Positions 36,951-48,079 of a stretch of 64,000 nt of DNA are shown piece after piece; positions within the stretch are counted from its first letter, which is position 1; each line of letters begins with the position of its first letter. The stretch is taken from assembly GCF_046630445.1 (NCBI RefSeq), contig NC_092336.1:503889001-503953000 (forward strand), read 5' to 3'. Below the pieces are notes generated by a model. That model was not told the origin of the DNA. It ran no database searches and saw only the letters and a program-made list of their open reading frames with translations. A program made the position numbers and the translations under genes. This DNA comes from Rutidosis leptorrhynchoides. Its lineage: Eukaryota; Streptophyta; Magnoliopsida; Asterales; Asteraceae.

Positions 36951-38947
36951 GTACTATTCATAAGTTTTGTCTAATAGTTAATATGGTAATTTTTCGGCAT
37001 AATTTTTTTAAATTGGTTTGCTTCATAGATGAGCATCATATAACAAGAAATTTATGATCATGACATGTTTGCAACGATGCAATACATGAGACATGACCAA
37101 GTGTATTTTGGTTACCGGTTAGAATATGCGGTATCTAGTTATAGATTGAGTGTAAAGAGTGAGAGAATGTTTGGGGATAGATTGTTTACACTCCGGTCCG
37201 GTTACAATGAATAACACAGATATAGATGACGATTTCAAGATGGTGGTTCACAATCAATCTATGACTATGACAGATCGACTCGGTAGAGAACTCGGTTGAG
37301 TTGATTGCCGACTCAATTAGAGATAGAGGTCTTAGAGAGAGAAAGTATTAGCCTTAATAAAGTAGTGTTAGTGTGCGATGAAATGATAGTAACTCGGTAT
37401 TATTTATAGGCAAGTACTAGGGTTTGCACTATCATAGGTTTAACCATGATGAGGTGTCATTCTATGATGAGCTGACGTGGCATATCACTGTCGTACGCGC
37501 ACTGTCATGTGCAGGGCTTACGTGTAAACACAACTTTTAAAGCTTACACAGTGTTTGCAGCCTGATAGCCTCTTCGTCTTCCAGTTACAAACCCGATGGG
37601 TTTTGTTCTTGTTAGAAGAAATATGTTTGTGACCGTTAACCTTATGATATGAGTATCGTACACCATTAGTTAATGAATTTCTTCTGATAAGTTTTTACGT
37701 ATGTTGGATAGGGATCTGGTAGGCGTATCATTAGAAAATGTTCTTCTAAACAATTAAAAAGAGAACTTAAGTTTAAACTTCATTTTCATCACATTTAGAG
37801 GCAGTGACGATTTTATGATCAAAACTGAAAGGAGTCCTATAAAACTTGAGCATTAATTTGTAAAAAAAATCAATAATAAATAATTGTTTACTTCCATAAA
37901 ATCATTAATTTCAGTATATTATATCTTTTAATTTAGTGATAGTTCTTTACAATTGGAGTAGTATTTTATAAAAAATTAAACTAGTGAGGTCTTTGGTCCC
38001 CACACCGCTTAATCAACATTCGCCCCCCGGCCCCCTGCCTAGACGTGGCCATCAGGTGCGGTTTTGGGTACGGGTATGGACTATGGAGACTCGAGGGGTA
38101 ATCCCATCCTCGGTTTTTGAATTTGGGGATTCTCCGTCGTCATCCCTAGTTACACTATTAGAAATACCCCTTTCATGCCATGTCTATTTGTATCATCAGT
38201 CCTGCGATCTATACCAACAATTATAGTAGTGAATAAGTAGTTTGTGTAACGAAAAATAGTCCACAATAACGGTAATTCTTAAGCTTTTTTTAAACCAAAC
38301 TTACCTTACACATTTACAAATCAATACTACAGCGTAAATGTATTTACATAATATGGTACAGTAAGCTCAAATGGACCTTGTACTCCAAGAATCGAACGAA
38401 TACAAAACATATACTCCGTAACAAAATCAATACTTAGAGGGTGACCATGTCAGTATGTCACTTGCTTGTTTTATGCCAGACGAGGGATCCGACTGGTGCT
38501 ATTAACAAAAGCCAGCAGCTAATCCCTAGAATAGGCCATTCTGGTTAAAAAGCCACAGCAAAAGCATTTTGTATATCAATGGTTATATGGACTTACAAAC
38601 ACTGTTATGTTGCCCATCTCCTTCAGATCGGGCATTTACGACCATCCCATACGAGTTTGGATTTACGACCCAATGATGCCATTAGGCCGCGTACATCTTA
38701 GTTGCAATATTTTCCCTTTAAAAATAGCCTTAACATGGAGAAACTTTTCCAGTTACCGTTTACCGTTTACATACATTCACATACATTCGACAAACTATTC
38801 CGTTAATGATTTAAACACTACCTCAAGTGTTTCATAACTAACATATATACAATTAAAAGTTAACAATCTAAACGTAACCTAATGTATAGTATAAAACTAC
38901 CACCATCAAACATCATTCGTAGAAAGTAACAACATTCACGAAATGAA
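36951..38947. other. Intergenic stretch with unclassified repeats
   Basis: 37040-37560 has a composition shift with TGACGTGGCATATCACTG and CGTACGCGCACTGTC, possibly an LTR remnant. 37990-38230 is GC-rich. Neither has supportable ends. 38240-38947 should include the 3' untranslated region of the gene at 38948-39670. Confidence 0.35.
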
Positions 38948-39670
38948 TCATTTCTCAGAACCTTCGGGTGGCCACCAATGAGGTCGAGGAAAAGTCATAC
39001 CACGCATTTTTGCAGTGGCATAAAAATCAATCTCCACATCACCACCAACCTTACTTTTTACATCCCCCGCCAACATCTTTGAAACTCGATTCAAGGAATC
39101 CATAAACGTCTGATGCTTAGAATAGTCGTCCCTCTTTATCTCTTGCACGTTCAACGAAAACGGCAATTTACGCTTCCCTTTGTTTAATAAGGTCATATCA
39201 ACTTTTGTACCACTTACATTAGCAGCCTCTTGTTCTCTTTCAGGCATTTCTACAAACACTTCATGTGCATTCTCATTAGGCAATTTTTTTAAAACTTTAG
39301 GTAAATTAATTACAGAATCGCAATCATCATCATTATCGTCGTCATCTAATACAATCACTGCATCTCCGTCACGACTCGTAATTTCCTTATCGACGGCAGC
39401 CGGCGACACGTGGCCATCGTTACTCGAGTTTTCAGAATGAGATCGGTGATGTTCTGGAGGAGTTTGGTACTCTTCAGAACTTTGCGAAACCATTAATACT
39501 CCGGTGGCCTGTTCCCACGCGTCTTCCGACGATTGAACGTCATTTTCCGGCAATACTTCAGATTGAGGTGCGAAAGAGCAAGACTGCAATTTCGCTTCCT
39601 GTGAAGCGGAGATTTGGCAGTTAGGTATGATTAGTGAAGCAAATTTGTCGACGTCCTCGGAATGATCCAT
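38948..39670 (-). CDS. Acidic, probably nuclear 240-residue protein with SUMO-interaction-like motif, function unknown
   Basis: A single open frame of 240 residues with an ATG at 39670; a TATA-like AAATATAAG lies about 40 bases upstream on the minus strand. Features in order: a Ser/Glu-rich disordered N-terminal half (1-100); VIVLDDDDNDDD at 105-116, a hydrophobic core followed by acidic residues as in SUMO-interacting motifs; a basic KGKRKLP at 164-170, a likely nuclear signal; a possible helix at about 185-202 (KHQTFMDSLNRVSKML); and a dense C-terminus at 211-237 (DVEIDFYATAKMRG, TFPRPHWWPPEG) that looks like the conserved part. I recall similar tails in uncharacterised plant proteins but cannot name a family. 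Codon use and length argue for a real host gene rather than a transposon frame. Confidence 0.7.
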   Translation of the reverse strand: MDHSEDVDKFASLIIPNCQISASQEAKLQSCSFAPQSEVLPENDVQSSEDAWEQATGVLMVSQSSEEYQTPPEHHRSHSENSSNDGHVSPAAVDKEITSRDGDAVIVLDDDDNDDDCDSVINLPKVLKKLPNENAHEVFVEMPEREQEAANVSGTKVDMTLLNKGKRKLPFSLNVQEIKRDDYSKHQTFMDSLNRVSKMLAGDVKSKVGGDVEIDFYATAKMRGMTFPRPHWWPPEGSEK

Positions 39671-40027
39671 TGTTGATTAATTAGGTTGGTACTTTCAACA
39701 TTTAAATTCCGACTTATATTTATTTTGAAATTACTTGTTTTGTTCGTTTTTAGTTATCTAGTTTCTAGTTCGTTACCCGACTTTATATATTTCAGTTTAA
39801 GTCCTTGAATTTATAATGTATTTACATAACTTCTTTAAACGTTTATGTTTTGTTAGCCATCTGCCCATCTTTTGAAAAAGGTTTATTATTAACAGACAAT
39901 AAACCTGCAATTTATCTCTAAATAATATAAGTACTCCGTAATATATTTACAACGTATAACTTCTTTTGATGTTTTAAATTAAATTAATTAATTAATTTTA
40001 ATTTAATAGAAATAGAAATAGGTGTAA
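39671..40027. other. Upstream flank of the 240-residue gene
   Basis: AT-rich, holding the gene's promoter region near 39671-39720. Nothing else is recognised. Confidence 0.4.
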
Positions 40028-40148
40028 CTAGAAAAATACCGGCCCGAGCGATGCTGCGGGGTTTTTCGGGTTGCATATTCATATTTAACATAGCGTTATG
40101 TATTTACAGAATTAAAAACACGTTACTACGGGTATGGTTGGAAACACA
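40028..40148 (-). mobile_element. Helitron-like 3' end, cut by the Copia element
   Basis: On the minus strand the sequence reads CCCGCAGCATCGCTCGGGCC, GGTATTTTT, CTAG, then T: a hairpin followed by CTAG, as at Helitron ends. The Copia element begins at 40149. Confidence 0.5.
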
Positions 40149-40691
40149 TGGTGAACCTAAATGCCTTGTTCTTACTTCTGGGTTAAGTTTTTGTTTTGCA
40201 GATTGTTGTGATGTCCTTTGTTGTCTAAATTACATGGAACTGAAGGACCAAATCTGTATTGTTTGATTCAAGAAGTGTTGCTGTGCAGTTCTGATAGTTA
40301 AGCTAAGAAGCCCATTGGACTAAGTTATTATTTAAGTTATTGGACTCTCATTTATGTCAGAAGCCCAAGTTTGAAGGAAAGAGCCCAACTATGATCCAAC
40401 CATGAGGCATTATATAAGAGAGTTTTGAGGCATTAATTTATTCATTCTATTCTGTATCGTTTTTTCTTTTTCTCTCTGGCAGTGTTTTCTTTCTCTTGTT
40501 CTGTTCATCACATTAGGGTTTTGATTAATCTTCATCTTGGAGTTAATCTTGATTGTTTTGTTCACCTATTGTGAACTGTTATGTATTAGAGAGTGTTTCA
40601 CTGTGTAATCTTTCTATGGATTATTTGGTTCGATTACTGATTGATTTTGGTTCTACATCTGTGATCGAGTTATTTGTTATTGTTTTCTTCA
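40149..40691 (+). repeat. Left LTR of the Copia element
   Basis: Matches 45933-46474 almost throughout, from TGGTGAACCTAAATGC to TTATTGTTTTCTTCA. It contains a TATA-like GCATTATATAAGAG near 40410. Confidence 0.85.
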
Positions 40692-40702
40692 TGGTATCAG
40701 AG
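40692..40702 (+). promoter_or_regulatory. Primer-binding site of the Copia element
   Basis: TGGTATCAGAG directly after the LTR, the perfect initiator tRNA-Met type. Confidence 0.85.
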
Positions 40703-41439
40703 ATGTGGTTGTGATACGGTTTATCAGTGGTTGTGATTCATCCTAATTTTTCTTCATCGATTAAAATTAGGGTTTTCTCACTTTGGGGTTTTTCAAGTTT
40801 ATTGAAAGATCTGGTTATTCTTTACTGTGATTGGGTTCGACAAAGACTGTGGGACGTTTTTTGGGTCAAGATCTGGTGATTTAAGGTGTTTGGTTGAACA
40901 AACCCTATTTTGGTAAAATTAGGGTTTCTCGTAACCCTGATTTTGTGTTCTTCCGCTGCAATTCATCTGATAATCTTTTCTTTTGTACTCAATCACACCC
41001 ACTGTAAGTCTTCTTTCGTTATCCACTCTCTGAGTCACATTCGTGGGGTTTTTGGGAGATAGGCATCCTTGATCTACCAACGTGATTGGTGTGAAACCCT
41101 GGCTCTGTCTATTTCAGTCCAAATTCACCTCCAGGCTTTGGAGTAGTCAAGAAGAACCTTCTTCTTGACCTTATTACTCTGTTCTGTCTTTTGTGTCTTT
41201 TTTATTTTTCGCATATTTATGTATTTTGCTATTGCAGATTGCCTGGCTAGTAGCCAGTCCATTAGGGTTTGTTATTCTTTTCCTTACAGGTACCTGGACC
41301 CTGGATTTGTTGGGGTTTGTGTGCTATTTGCTATTATTTGTTGCTTACTACTTGTTAGTTGCTTGCTGCTGTTATTATTTGTTGATTCTTGTTTGTTTAT
41401 CTGTTTATCTTGTTGCTTGTTTGCTTTTCTTCTGCAAAT

Positions 41440-42414
41440 ATGAGTGATGCTGGTAGTACTAAGATAAGTGATCTTGAATTTAATGACCCTTTATATCTGC
41501 ACCCAAGTGACACCTCTGGTGCCTCTTTGATTACACATAAACTTAAAGGAACTGAAAATTATAATGTGTGGAGTTGTGCTATAAAACTGGCTTTACAAAC
41601 TAAAAACAAATTAGGGTTCATAGATGGTTCTTGTCCTAGATTTCAATATGAAGATGATGATGTTTTGTTAAGCCAATGGGATAGGTGTAACTCAGTGGTT
41701 CTCTCTTGGATTCTTGTATCTTTAACTGAAGAAGTTTATAATGGACAAATTTTTTCTAAAACTGCAGAAGTTGTTTGGACTGAGTTAAAAGAAACTTATG
41801 ATAAAGTAGATGCTTCTGTTACATTTAATTTGTATCAACAAATTAATTCTTGTAGTCAAAATGGTCAATCCTTATCAGACTACTACCACAAGCTCAATGC
41901 TATGTGGAGACAATTTGATGAGATGGTCAAGATTGATGATATTGTTAAGGCCTCTAAGTCTTATCAAGATCACAATCAATTTTTGAAATTGATGCAATTT
42001 CTTATGGGTCTTGACAGTGTTTATACAACTGTTAGAAGTCAGATTTTAACCACAGATCCTGTTCCTAATGTCAAAACAGCTTTTTCAATAATCTCAAGGG
42101 ATGAATCACATAGGTTACACACACCTAATGGTAATAATATAAAAGGTCAAACTAATGCTTTTGTGGGAAAGGTGGGTAATACTGGTAATACAAATAATTC
42201 TTTTAATAAGAAAAAGTATAGAAATCCACCTTTAAAGTGCACAAATTGTAATATGTTGGGCCATACTGTTGATAGATGTTATGAGTTAATAGGATACCCT
42301 CCAGGCTATATAAAGAAACCATTTAATCAAGGGTCACCTAGATTTAATAGCAATAACTGTGTTACTGACAAGAGTGAAGGTTGTAGTTCTTCTGTTCAAC
42401 TCGCTAGTGATTAA
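41440..42414 (+). CDS. Copia gag (fossil)
   Basis: Start chosen at MSDAGSTKISDLEF; the frame extends further upstream, but that part is hydrophobic leader sequence. A Copia-type gag domain covers about residues 20-230 (LKGTENYNVWS, SLSDYYHKLNAMW) and a CCHC knuckle (CTNCNMLGHTVDRC) lies near the end. Confidence 0.8.
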   Translation: MSDAGSTKISDLEFNDPLYLHPSDTSGASLITHKLKGTENYNVWSCAIKLALQTKNKLGFIDGSCPRFQYEDDDVLLSQWDRCNSVVLSWILVSLTEEVYNGQIFSKTAEVVWTELKETYDKVDASVTFNLYQQINSCSQNGQSLSDYYHKLNAMWRQFDEMVKIDDIVKASKSYQDHNQFLKLMQFLMGLDSVYTTVRSQILTTDPVPNVKTAFSIISRDESHRLHTPNGNNIKGQTNAFVGKVGNTGNTNNSFNKKKYRNPPLKCTNCNMLGHTVDRCYELIGYPPGYIKKPFNQGSPRFNSNNCVTDKSEGCSSSVQLASD

Positions 42415-42417
42415 ATT

Positions 42418-44223
42418 ATGAAACTGCTAAGTCTGATTAAGGAGCAACCTGGAAGTGGAAATGTGAATGCCAATATGGCAGGTAACAAGTTTAATAATCA
42501 CAGTTTTTTTAACAACAACACTTTTTTCAATGAAAATTTTGAAATGTTCTTTTCAGAAAATAGTGTTCAAAATTCAGAAAGTATATCAAATGGTTGGATA
42601 ATAGATTCAGGTGCAAATCAACACATGGTTTCTTCTAATGAAAAATTAGTTAATGTTGTAGATGTGTCTGATTTAAATCTTACTGTAAATCATCCCAATG
42701 GTACTGCTCCAAAAATAAGACAAATGGGAAATTTAAAACTTTCTGATAAAATTGAACTAAATGATGTTTTGGTAATTCCACAGTATTGTGTCAGCCTGTT
42801 ATTTGTTAATAAGCTTATTAGAGATAATAATCTTGTTGTTAGTTTTGACAAAAGTAAATGTTACATTCAGGACTTAGTGCAAAGAAAGTTGATGGGGACT
42901 GGTAGTGAATCTGGTGGATTATACTTCTTTGATGATTTGAGTAAAAGTAAGATTATTGCTTCTAATATATCTGTTAACTCAAAGAAGCAATTTAATATAT
43001 GGCATTGCAGACTTGGTCATCCTTCTGACCAAGTCATGAATGTTCTAAGACAAAAGCTAAACTTAAAAATTACCCAAAGTTCTCCATGTGAGGTGTGCCA
43101 TAAGGCCAAACAGACTAGAGAGCCATTTCCTTTAAGTGATCATAAAACCAGCAGAGTTGGTGAATTAATGCATCTATATGTTTGGGGTCCTTATAAAGTC
43201 AAAAGTAAAGATGGTTTTAGATATTTTTTGACAATTGTTGATGATTTCTCTAGGGCTGTTTGGGTATATTTGCTTAAGTCTAAAGAAGATGTCTTTGAAT
43301 GTTTTGTTAACTTCTTTAATATGCTTTTCACTCAATTTGAGAAACATATAAAAGTTATTAGAAGTGATAATGGAACTGAGTTTTTAAATAATGAGATGCA
43401 TAATTTCACAAATAATAAAGGTATAATACACCAAACTTCTTGTGCTTATACTCCCCAGCAAAATGGGGTTGCTGAAAGAAAACATAGGCACCTTTTAAAT
43501 ATTGCTAGGTCCCTTATGTTTCAAGGGGGAATTCCTCTTTATCTTTGGTCTGAATGTATATTAACTGCTACTTACTTGATTAACGGGCTACCCTCTGCTG
43601 TTCTGAATGGAAGTTGCCCCTATGAGTTGATTTATGGTCATAGTCCAAATCTCTCCCACTTGAAATCATTTGGATGTCTTTGTTTTTCAACTGTTTTAAA
43701 TGTTAGTGATAAATTTTCTTCAAGGTCTCAAAAATGTGTTTTTGTAGGCTACTCTAGTGTTCAAAAAGGGTATAAACTGTTTTCATTGGAAACAAAAAGT
43801 TTTCTAATTTCCAAAGATGTAAAATTTTATGAACACATTTTTACTTTTAAAATTGATTCTGTTTACAAAACTATGTTTACTGAAGGTGAATTAAATCATA
43901 TAAACTTTTTTTATTCACCTTACTTTAATGCAAATGTTTTAGTGTCAAAAAAGGCTAAAAATGATTTAAATCCCAATGATGAAGGGAGAGACAGACTTAT
44001 GGATGATGGCAACCACACTTCAACAAATAAATCAATTGATTTAAGTGTTGATGATGTACCTGCAACTTCCAATGATGAGAATGATTATACTGTCCCTGAG
44101 GGTACTAATAGTGAAACTGAACAAAATTCTGATGAAAATGTTTTTGAAAATATAACTGATCCAGTTATAATAGAACCTGTTTTAAGAAGAACAAGTAGAA
44201 AAGTAATTTACCATCTAAGTTAA
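42418..44223 (+). CDS. Copia protease and integrase (fossil)
   Basis: Protease active-site region WIIDSGANQHM, then a GAG-pre-integrase segment (WHCRLGHPSDQ, CEVCHKAKQTREPF), the integrase core (TIVDDFSRAVWVYLL, VIRSDNGTEF, YTPQQNGVAERKHRHLL) and a variable acidic tail. Confidence 0.85.
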   Translation: MKLLSLIKEQPGSGNVNANMAGNKFNNHSFFNNNTFFNENFEMFFSENSVQNSESISNGWIIDSGANQHMVSSNEKLVNVVDVSDLNLTVNHPNGTAPKIRQMGNLKLSDKIELNDVLVIPQYCVSLLFVNKLIRDNNLVVSFDKSKCYIQDLVQRKLMGTGSESGGLYFFDDLSKSKIIASNISVNSKKQFNIWHCRLGHPSDQVMNVLRQKLNLKITQSSPCEVCHKAKQTREPFPLSDHKTSRVGELMHLYVWGPYKVKSKDGFRYFLTIVDDFSRAVWVYLLKSKEDVFECFVNFFNMLFTQFEKHIKVIRSDNGTEFLNNEMHNFTNNKGIIHQTSCAYTPQQNGVAERKHRHLLNIARSLMFQGGIPLYLWSECILTATYLINGLPSAVLNGSCPYELIYGHSPNLSHLKSFGCLCFSTVLNVSDKFSSRSQKCVFVGYSSVQKGYKLFSLETKSFLISKDVKFYEHIFTFKIDSVYKTMFTEGELNHINFFYSPYFNANVLVSKKAKNDLNPNDEGRDRLMDDGNHTSTNKSIDLSVDDVPATSNDENDYTVPEGTNSETEQNSDENVFENITDPVIIEPVLRRTSRKVIYHLS

Positions 44224-44258
44224 AGGATTTTGTTCTTGATGGTAAGGTTAAATATGGT

Positions 44259-45882
44259 TTGAACAATTTTGTAAATTTTTTAAAACTTGGTTCTGAAAAC
44301 TACTGTTTTATTTCTAACCTTTCAAAAGACTGTGAACCTAAAACCTACAAAGAGGCTGCTCTCAATCAGAACTGGGTAAATGCTATGATTGAAGAAATGG
44401 AAGCATTAAATAGAAATGGAACATGGTATTTGACTGATTTACCTGTGGGTAGAAAGCCAATAGGTTGTAAGTGGGTTTTTAGAATAAAACATAAGTCTAC
44501 TGGAGAAGTTGATAGATATAACGCAAGGCTAGTGGCTAAGGGTTTTAACCAAAGAGAAGGGCTAGACTTTGATGAAACTTTTAGCCCTGTTGTAAAAATG
44601 GTCACTGTCAGAACTCTTATCACTGTTGCAATTAGTAAAAACTGGCCATTGTTTCAATTAGATGTTAATAATGCTTTTTTTGTATGGTGATCTAAATGAA
44701 GATGTTTATATGACCTTACCTGAAGAATTTTTTAGTAAAGATGACAAAAGAGTGTGCAAATTGGTTAAGTCTTTGTATGGCTTGAAACAAGCACCAAGAA
44801 AATGGAATGAAAAATTTTGTGATGCTCTTTATGAATATGGTTTTGTTAAAAGTGTTAATGACTACTCTCTGTTTGTGAAATTTACTAGTAATGCATGCAT
44901 ATATCTATTAGTATATGTGGATGATATTGTTATTACTGGAAGTAGTTTGAAAGATATTCAAGATTGTAAAACTTATTTGAGCACAAAATTTAAAATCAAA
45001 GACTTAGGAAATTTGGAATATTTCTTGGGAATTGAATTAGTTAATAATGACTCTGGTGTTTGTTTGTCACAAAGAAAATATATTTTAGAGGTCATATCTG
45101 AATTTGGTATGTTAACTAATAAACCTGTTGCAACACCTATGGAAAGTGGTATTGTCTTTGCTAATTTACATGAGCATAGTAGGTATGATTACTTGCTTGA
45201 CAATATTAGTGAATATCAAAAGTTAGTAGGAAAGTTAATATACATTGCTTTAACTAGACCTGATATTGCATATACTGTACACTGTCTGAGTCAACACATG
45301 CATTCTCCTTTGGCATCACATCTAAAAGCTGCTATGAGAATTTTGAAATATTTAAGAGAAACTCCTGGTAAAGGTATCTTTTTAAGTAAGTATGATAGGT
45401 ATGATCTTTCTGCCTTTGTTGATTCAGATTATGGAAAATGCAGTTTTTCAAGAAAATCTGTAACAGGGTTTTGTGTATTTCTTGGAAAATCTTTAATTTC
45501 TTGGAAGTCAAAGAAACAGTCAACAATTTCAAGATCTTCAGCTGAAACTGAGTACAGAGCCTTAGCTTATGTAACTTGTGAAATAATCTGGATTTTGAAA
45601 ATTTTAAAAGATTTGAATGTAAAAACAAATTTACCTGTTAAAATTTTCCGTGATTACAAATCTGCACTACAGATAGCAAAAAACCCTGTTTTTCATGAAA
45701 GAACAAAGCATTTTAAGATTGATTTGTATTTTGTAAGGGGAAAAATTGAAAAGGGTGTTATTCATACAGTTCAAATTGATACTTCTGAAAATATTTCTGA
45801 TATTCTTACAAAGAGTTTGACTGGTGAACAACATAAACTATTTTGTGAAAAATTAACATTGGTTGATAGTTACCATGTTTAG
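44259..45882 (+). CDS. Copia reverse transcriptase and RNase H (fossil)
   Basis: Two overlapping open stretches (44259-44690 and 44662-45882). The first holds the RT beginning (WVNAMIEEMEALNRNGTW, CKWVFRIKHKSTGE). The second holds SLYGLKQAPRKW, the LLVYVDDIVITG box and RNase H (AFVDSDYGKCSFSRKSVTGF, SSAETEYRALA). Confidence 0.85.
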
Positions 45883-46474
45883 ATTGAGGGGGAGTATTGA
45901 ATTATACAAATAATTCACTAATCAATCTAACATGGTGAACCTAAATGCATTGTTCTTACTTTTGGGTTAAGTTTTTGTTTGCAGATTGTTGTGATGTCCT
46001 TTGTTGGCTAAGTTACATGGAACTAAAGGACCAAAGTTGTATTGTTTGATTCAAGAAGGGTTGCTGTGCAGTTCTGATAGTTAAGCTAAGAAGCCCATTG
46101 GACTAAGTTATTATTCAAGTTATTGGACTCTCATTTATGTCAGAAGCCCAAGTGTGAAGGAAAGAGCCCAACTATGATCCAACCATGAGGCATTATATAA
46201 GAGAGTTTTGAGGCATTAATTTTTTCATTCTATTCTGTATCGTTTTTTCTTTTTTTATCTGGAAGTGATTTATTTCTCTTGTTCTGTTCATCACATTAGG
46301 GTTTTGATTAATCTTCATCTTGGAGTTAATCTTGATTGTTTTGTTCACCTATTATGAACTGTTATGTATTATAGAGTGTTTCACTGTGTAATCTTTCTGT
46401 GGATTATTTGGTTCGATTATTGATTGATTTTGGTTCTACATCTGTGATCGAGTTATTTGTTATTGTTTTCTTCA
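45883..46474 (+). repeat. Polypurine tract and right LTR of the Copia element
   Basis: GATTGAGGGGGAG at 45883-45894 is a typical Copia polypurine tract; the LTR follows from about 45895 to 46474. Confidence 0.8.
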
Positions 46475-47681
46475 TGATTTTATTTTTAAAACTTACCTTT
46501 ATCCCCCCAAATATGTGAGGAATTTACAAATATTGATGAGCTAAATGTGTAATAGAGTAGTAATTAAAAGGGCTAAGTATGTAAGGAATTTACAAATATT
46601 GATGAAGTATGTAAATGTTACTATATCATTTGAAATTGAGATATGTCGAATGTTGATGCCTATGAACCCTAGTCGATCCCAAAACAGAGTCCAAACCCGT
46701 AGCATCCATTTCGCCTAAAGAGCCAAAGTGAATAACCCCATCATTAAAGTCTTCAACCGCTTCATCATCTTCCAAGTCTTCGAACACGTCAACTGGCCTA
46801 CCATCTTGACAGTCGCGATCATCCTCCCCCCCTTTGAGACCCATTAATGGTTAAAACATCAGCCACAATTGCAGTTTGATTATCGTAAATTGGATGACCC
46901 GCAAGAACTTAATTTAAGTTAGTGGAGGACCCACGTCTTACTTTTCGGGTAAACATACCTAAAGATTTTGGAAAGACACCCATTTTTATTACTAATAATT
47001 TTCTTTATTTTTAATTTTCTATGCTAAAAACTTCCGTTCTTCACAACTCACGCAGGTCAGTTTCACTGTTAAAACAATTTCTAATTTTCATTTTCTCTAA
47101 GTTAGGGTTTCCATCAACTAAACACATATAATATATAACTTGATTTAATCAATTGAATTCACATTCGTTCATTTTGATTACGTCAAAAATGCTGGTCGCT
47201 GGTGTAGTTTTGTTCACGTTTCACTTTATTTGAAGATGATTATAGCATCAAAAGTTTGGTGAATTGCGCATATATAAATATTGTTATGTTCGATATTAGA
47301 CTTCAGTTTGACTTGATTGTGATGTTTGTGAGTGATTACACGTTAAGATGTTTATGTGCTGATTGAGATGATTATTACTATTTATCACTGATTTAATTGA
47401 TGATATCTTCAGTTAGGTTATCGTTGTTTATAGTTGTATCATGATTGTTTCGTAGTATGAACTTAGGAGTGTTTAACGAGATTATTAAAAGCTATGTAAG
47501 CGTATGTTTGGACAATTAACTGGCGTTGATTATTTAGGGAACTCAGACAGAATGTTATCATATTCCATGAATGTCAAGGTTCTGAAAGTGTCCTCAATGG
47601 CTGCCCCTGCCTGATGGAAAATGAATGATCATAGGCTGTCTAATTTATCATTTCTTTATAGTGAGTATTATCTCAAATGTT
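46475..47681. other. Stretch between two Copia elements with an orphan acidic frame
   Basis: 46626-46844 (minus) is a 72-codon frame rich in Asp/Glu (VDVFEDLEDDEAVEDFND) that could be an exon fragment, but I cannot name it. 47040-47640 on plus has a leader-like GTTAGGGTTTCC and, after an AG near 47540, a stretch that could be an exon of a gene interrupted by the next element. Both are weak. Confidence 0.25.
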
Positions 47682-48079
47682 TGTTAGGAAGATAGGATCG
47701 CATGGACGTTGGGAGATACAAATTTGAGAGAAAATAACTCTATTACTTACAAGAATAGATTTACAGAGTATTACAAAACTCTTACAAAAAAAACTCTCAA
47801 ACTGACACACATTCTCTAGGTTGTGATTACACTTCTCTGAGTGATTTTTGGATGATTTACAACTGAGGTTTGCACATCTATTTATAGCTAAGATCTTATA
47901 GCGGTAGATAGGTGTGAACGAGGAAGGTGTCGTGTGAACGGAGAAGGTGGGCGACCGTCATCGTATTCAACTTTGCTACTTCCATATGAGTTATCAAAGT
48001 TGCCTTCTTTGAATATATAGAAACAAATCTTGATTACGGCATCTAGAAGGTGAAGCTGGATTATGGCTGGAAACTATCA
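47682..48079 (-). repeat. 3' LTR of the Tork-like element (398 bp)
   Basis: On the minus strand it starts TGATAGTTTCCAGCC directly after the polypurine tract (GGAGGGGGAGAAT) and ends CTATCTTCCTAACA at 47682. Confidence 0.7.

Larger units (their letters stand above)
40149..46474 (+). mobile_element. Ty1/Copia element with both LTRs (fossil)
   Basis: Order: left LTR (40149-40691), primer-binding site, leader, gag, protease-integrase, reverse transcriptase-RNase H, polypurine tract, right LTR (about 45895-46474). Coding is in four open stretches, so about three breaks at most; the one between gag and pol may be normal for the family. By eye the two LTRs differ at about 20 of 540 aligned bases, about 4%. 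With a commonly used plant rate of 1.3e-8 per site per year this suggests roughly 1.5 million years. No target duplication is found. The clade is not assigned. Confidence 0.9.

Noticed and set aside
37984-38226. GC-rich plus-strand frame of 80 codons
   Set aside because: No domain, no splice support; it reads like repeat-derived sequence.
41165-41439. Hydrophobic membrane-protein-like frames
   Set aside because: They lie in the Copia leader between primer-binding site and gag; TTG/CTT-rich DNA gives hydrophobic residues in several frames.
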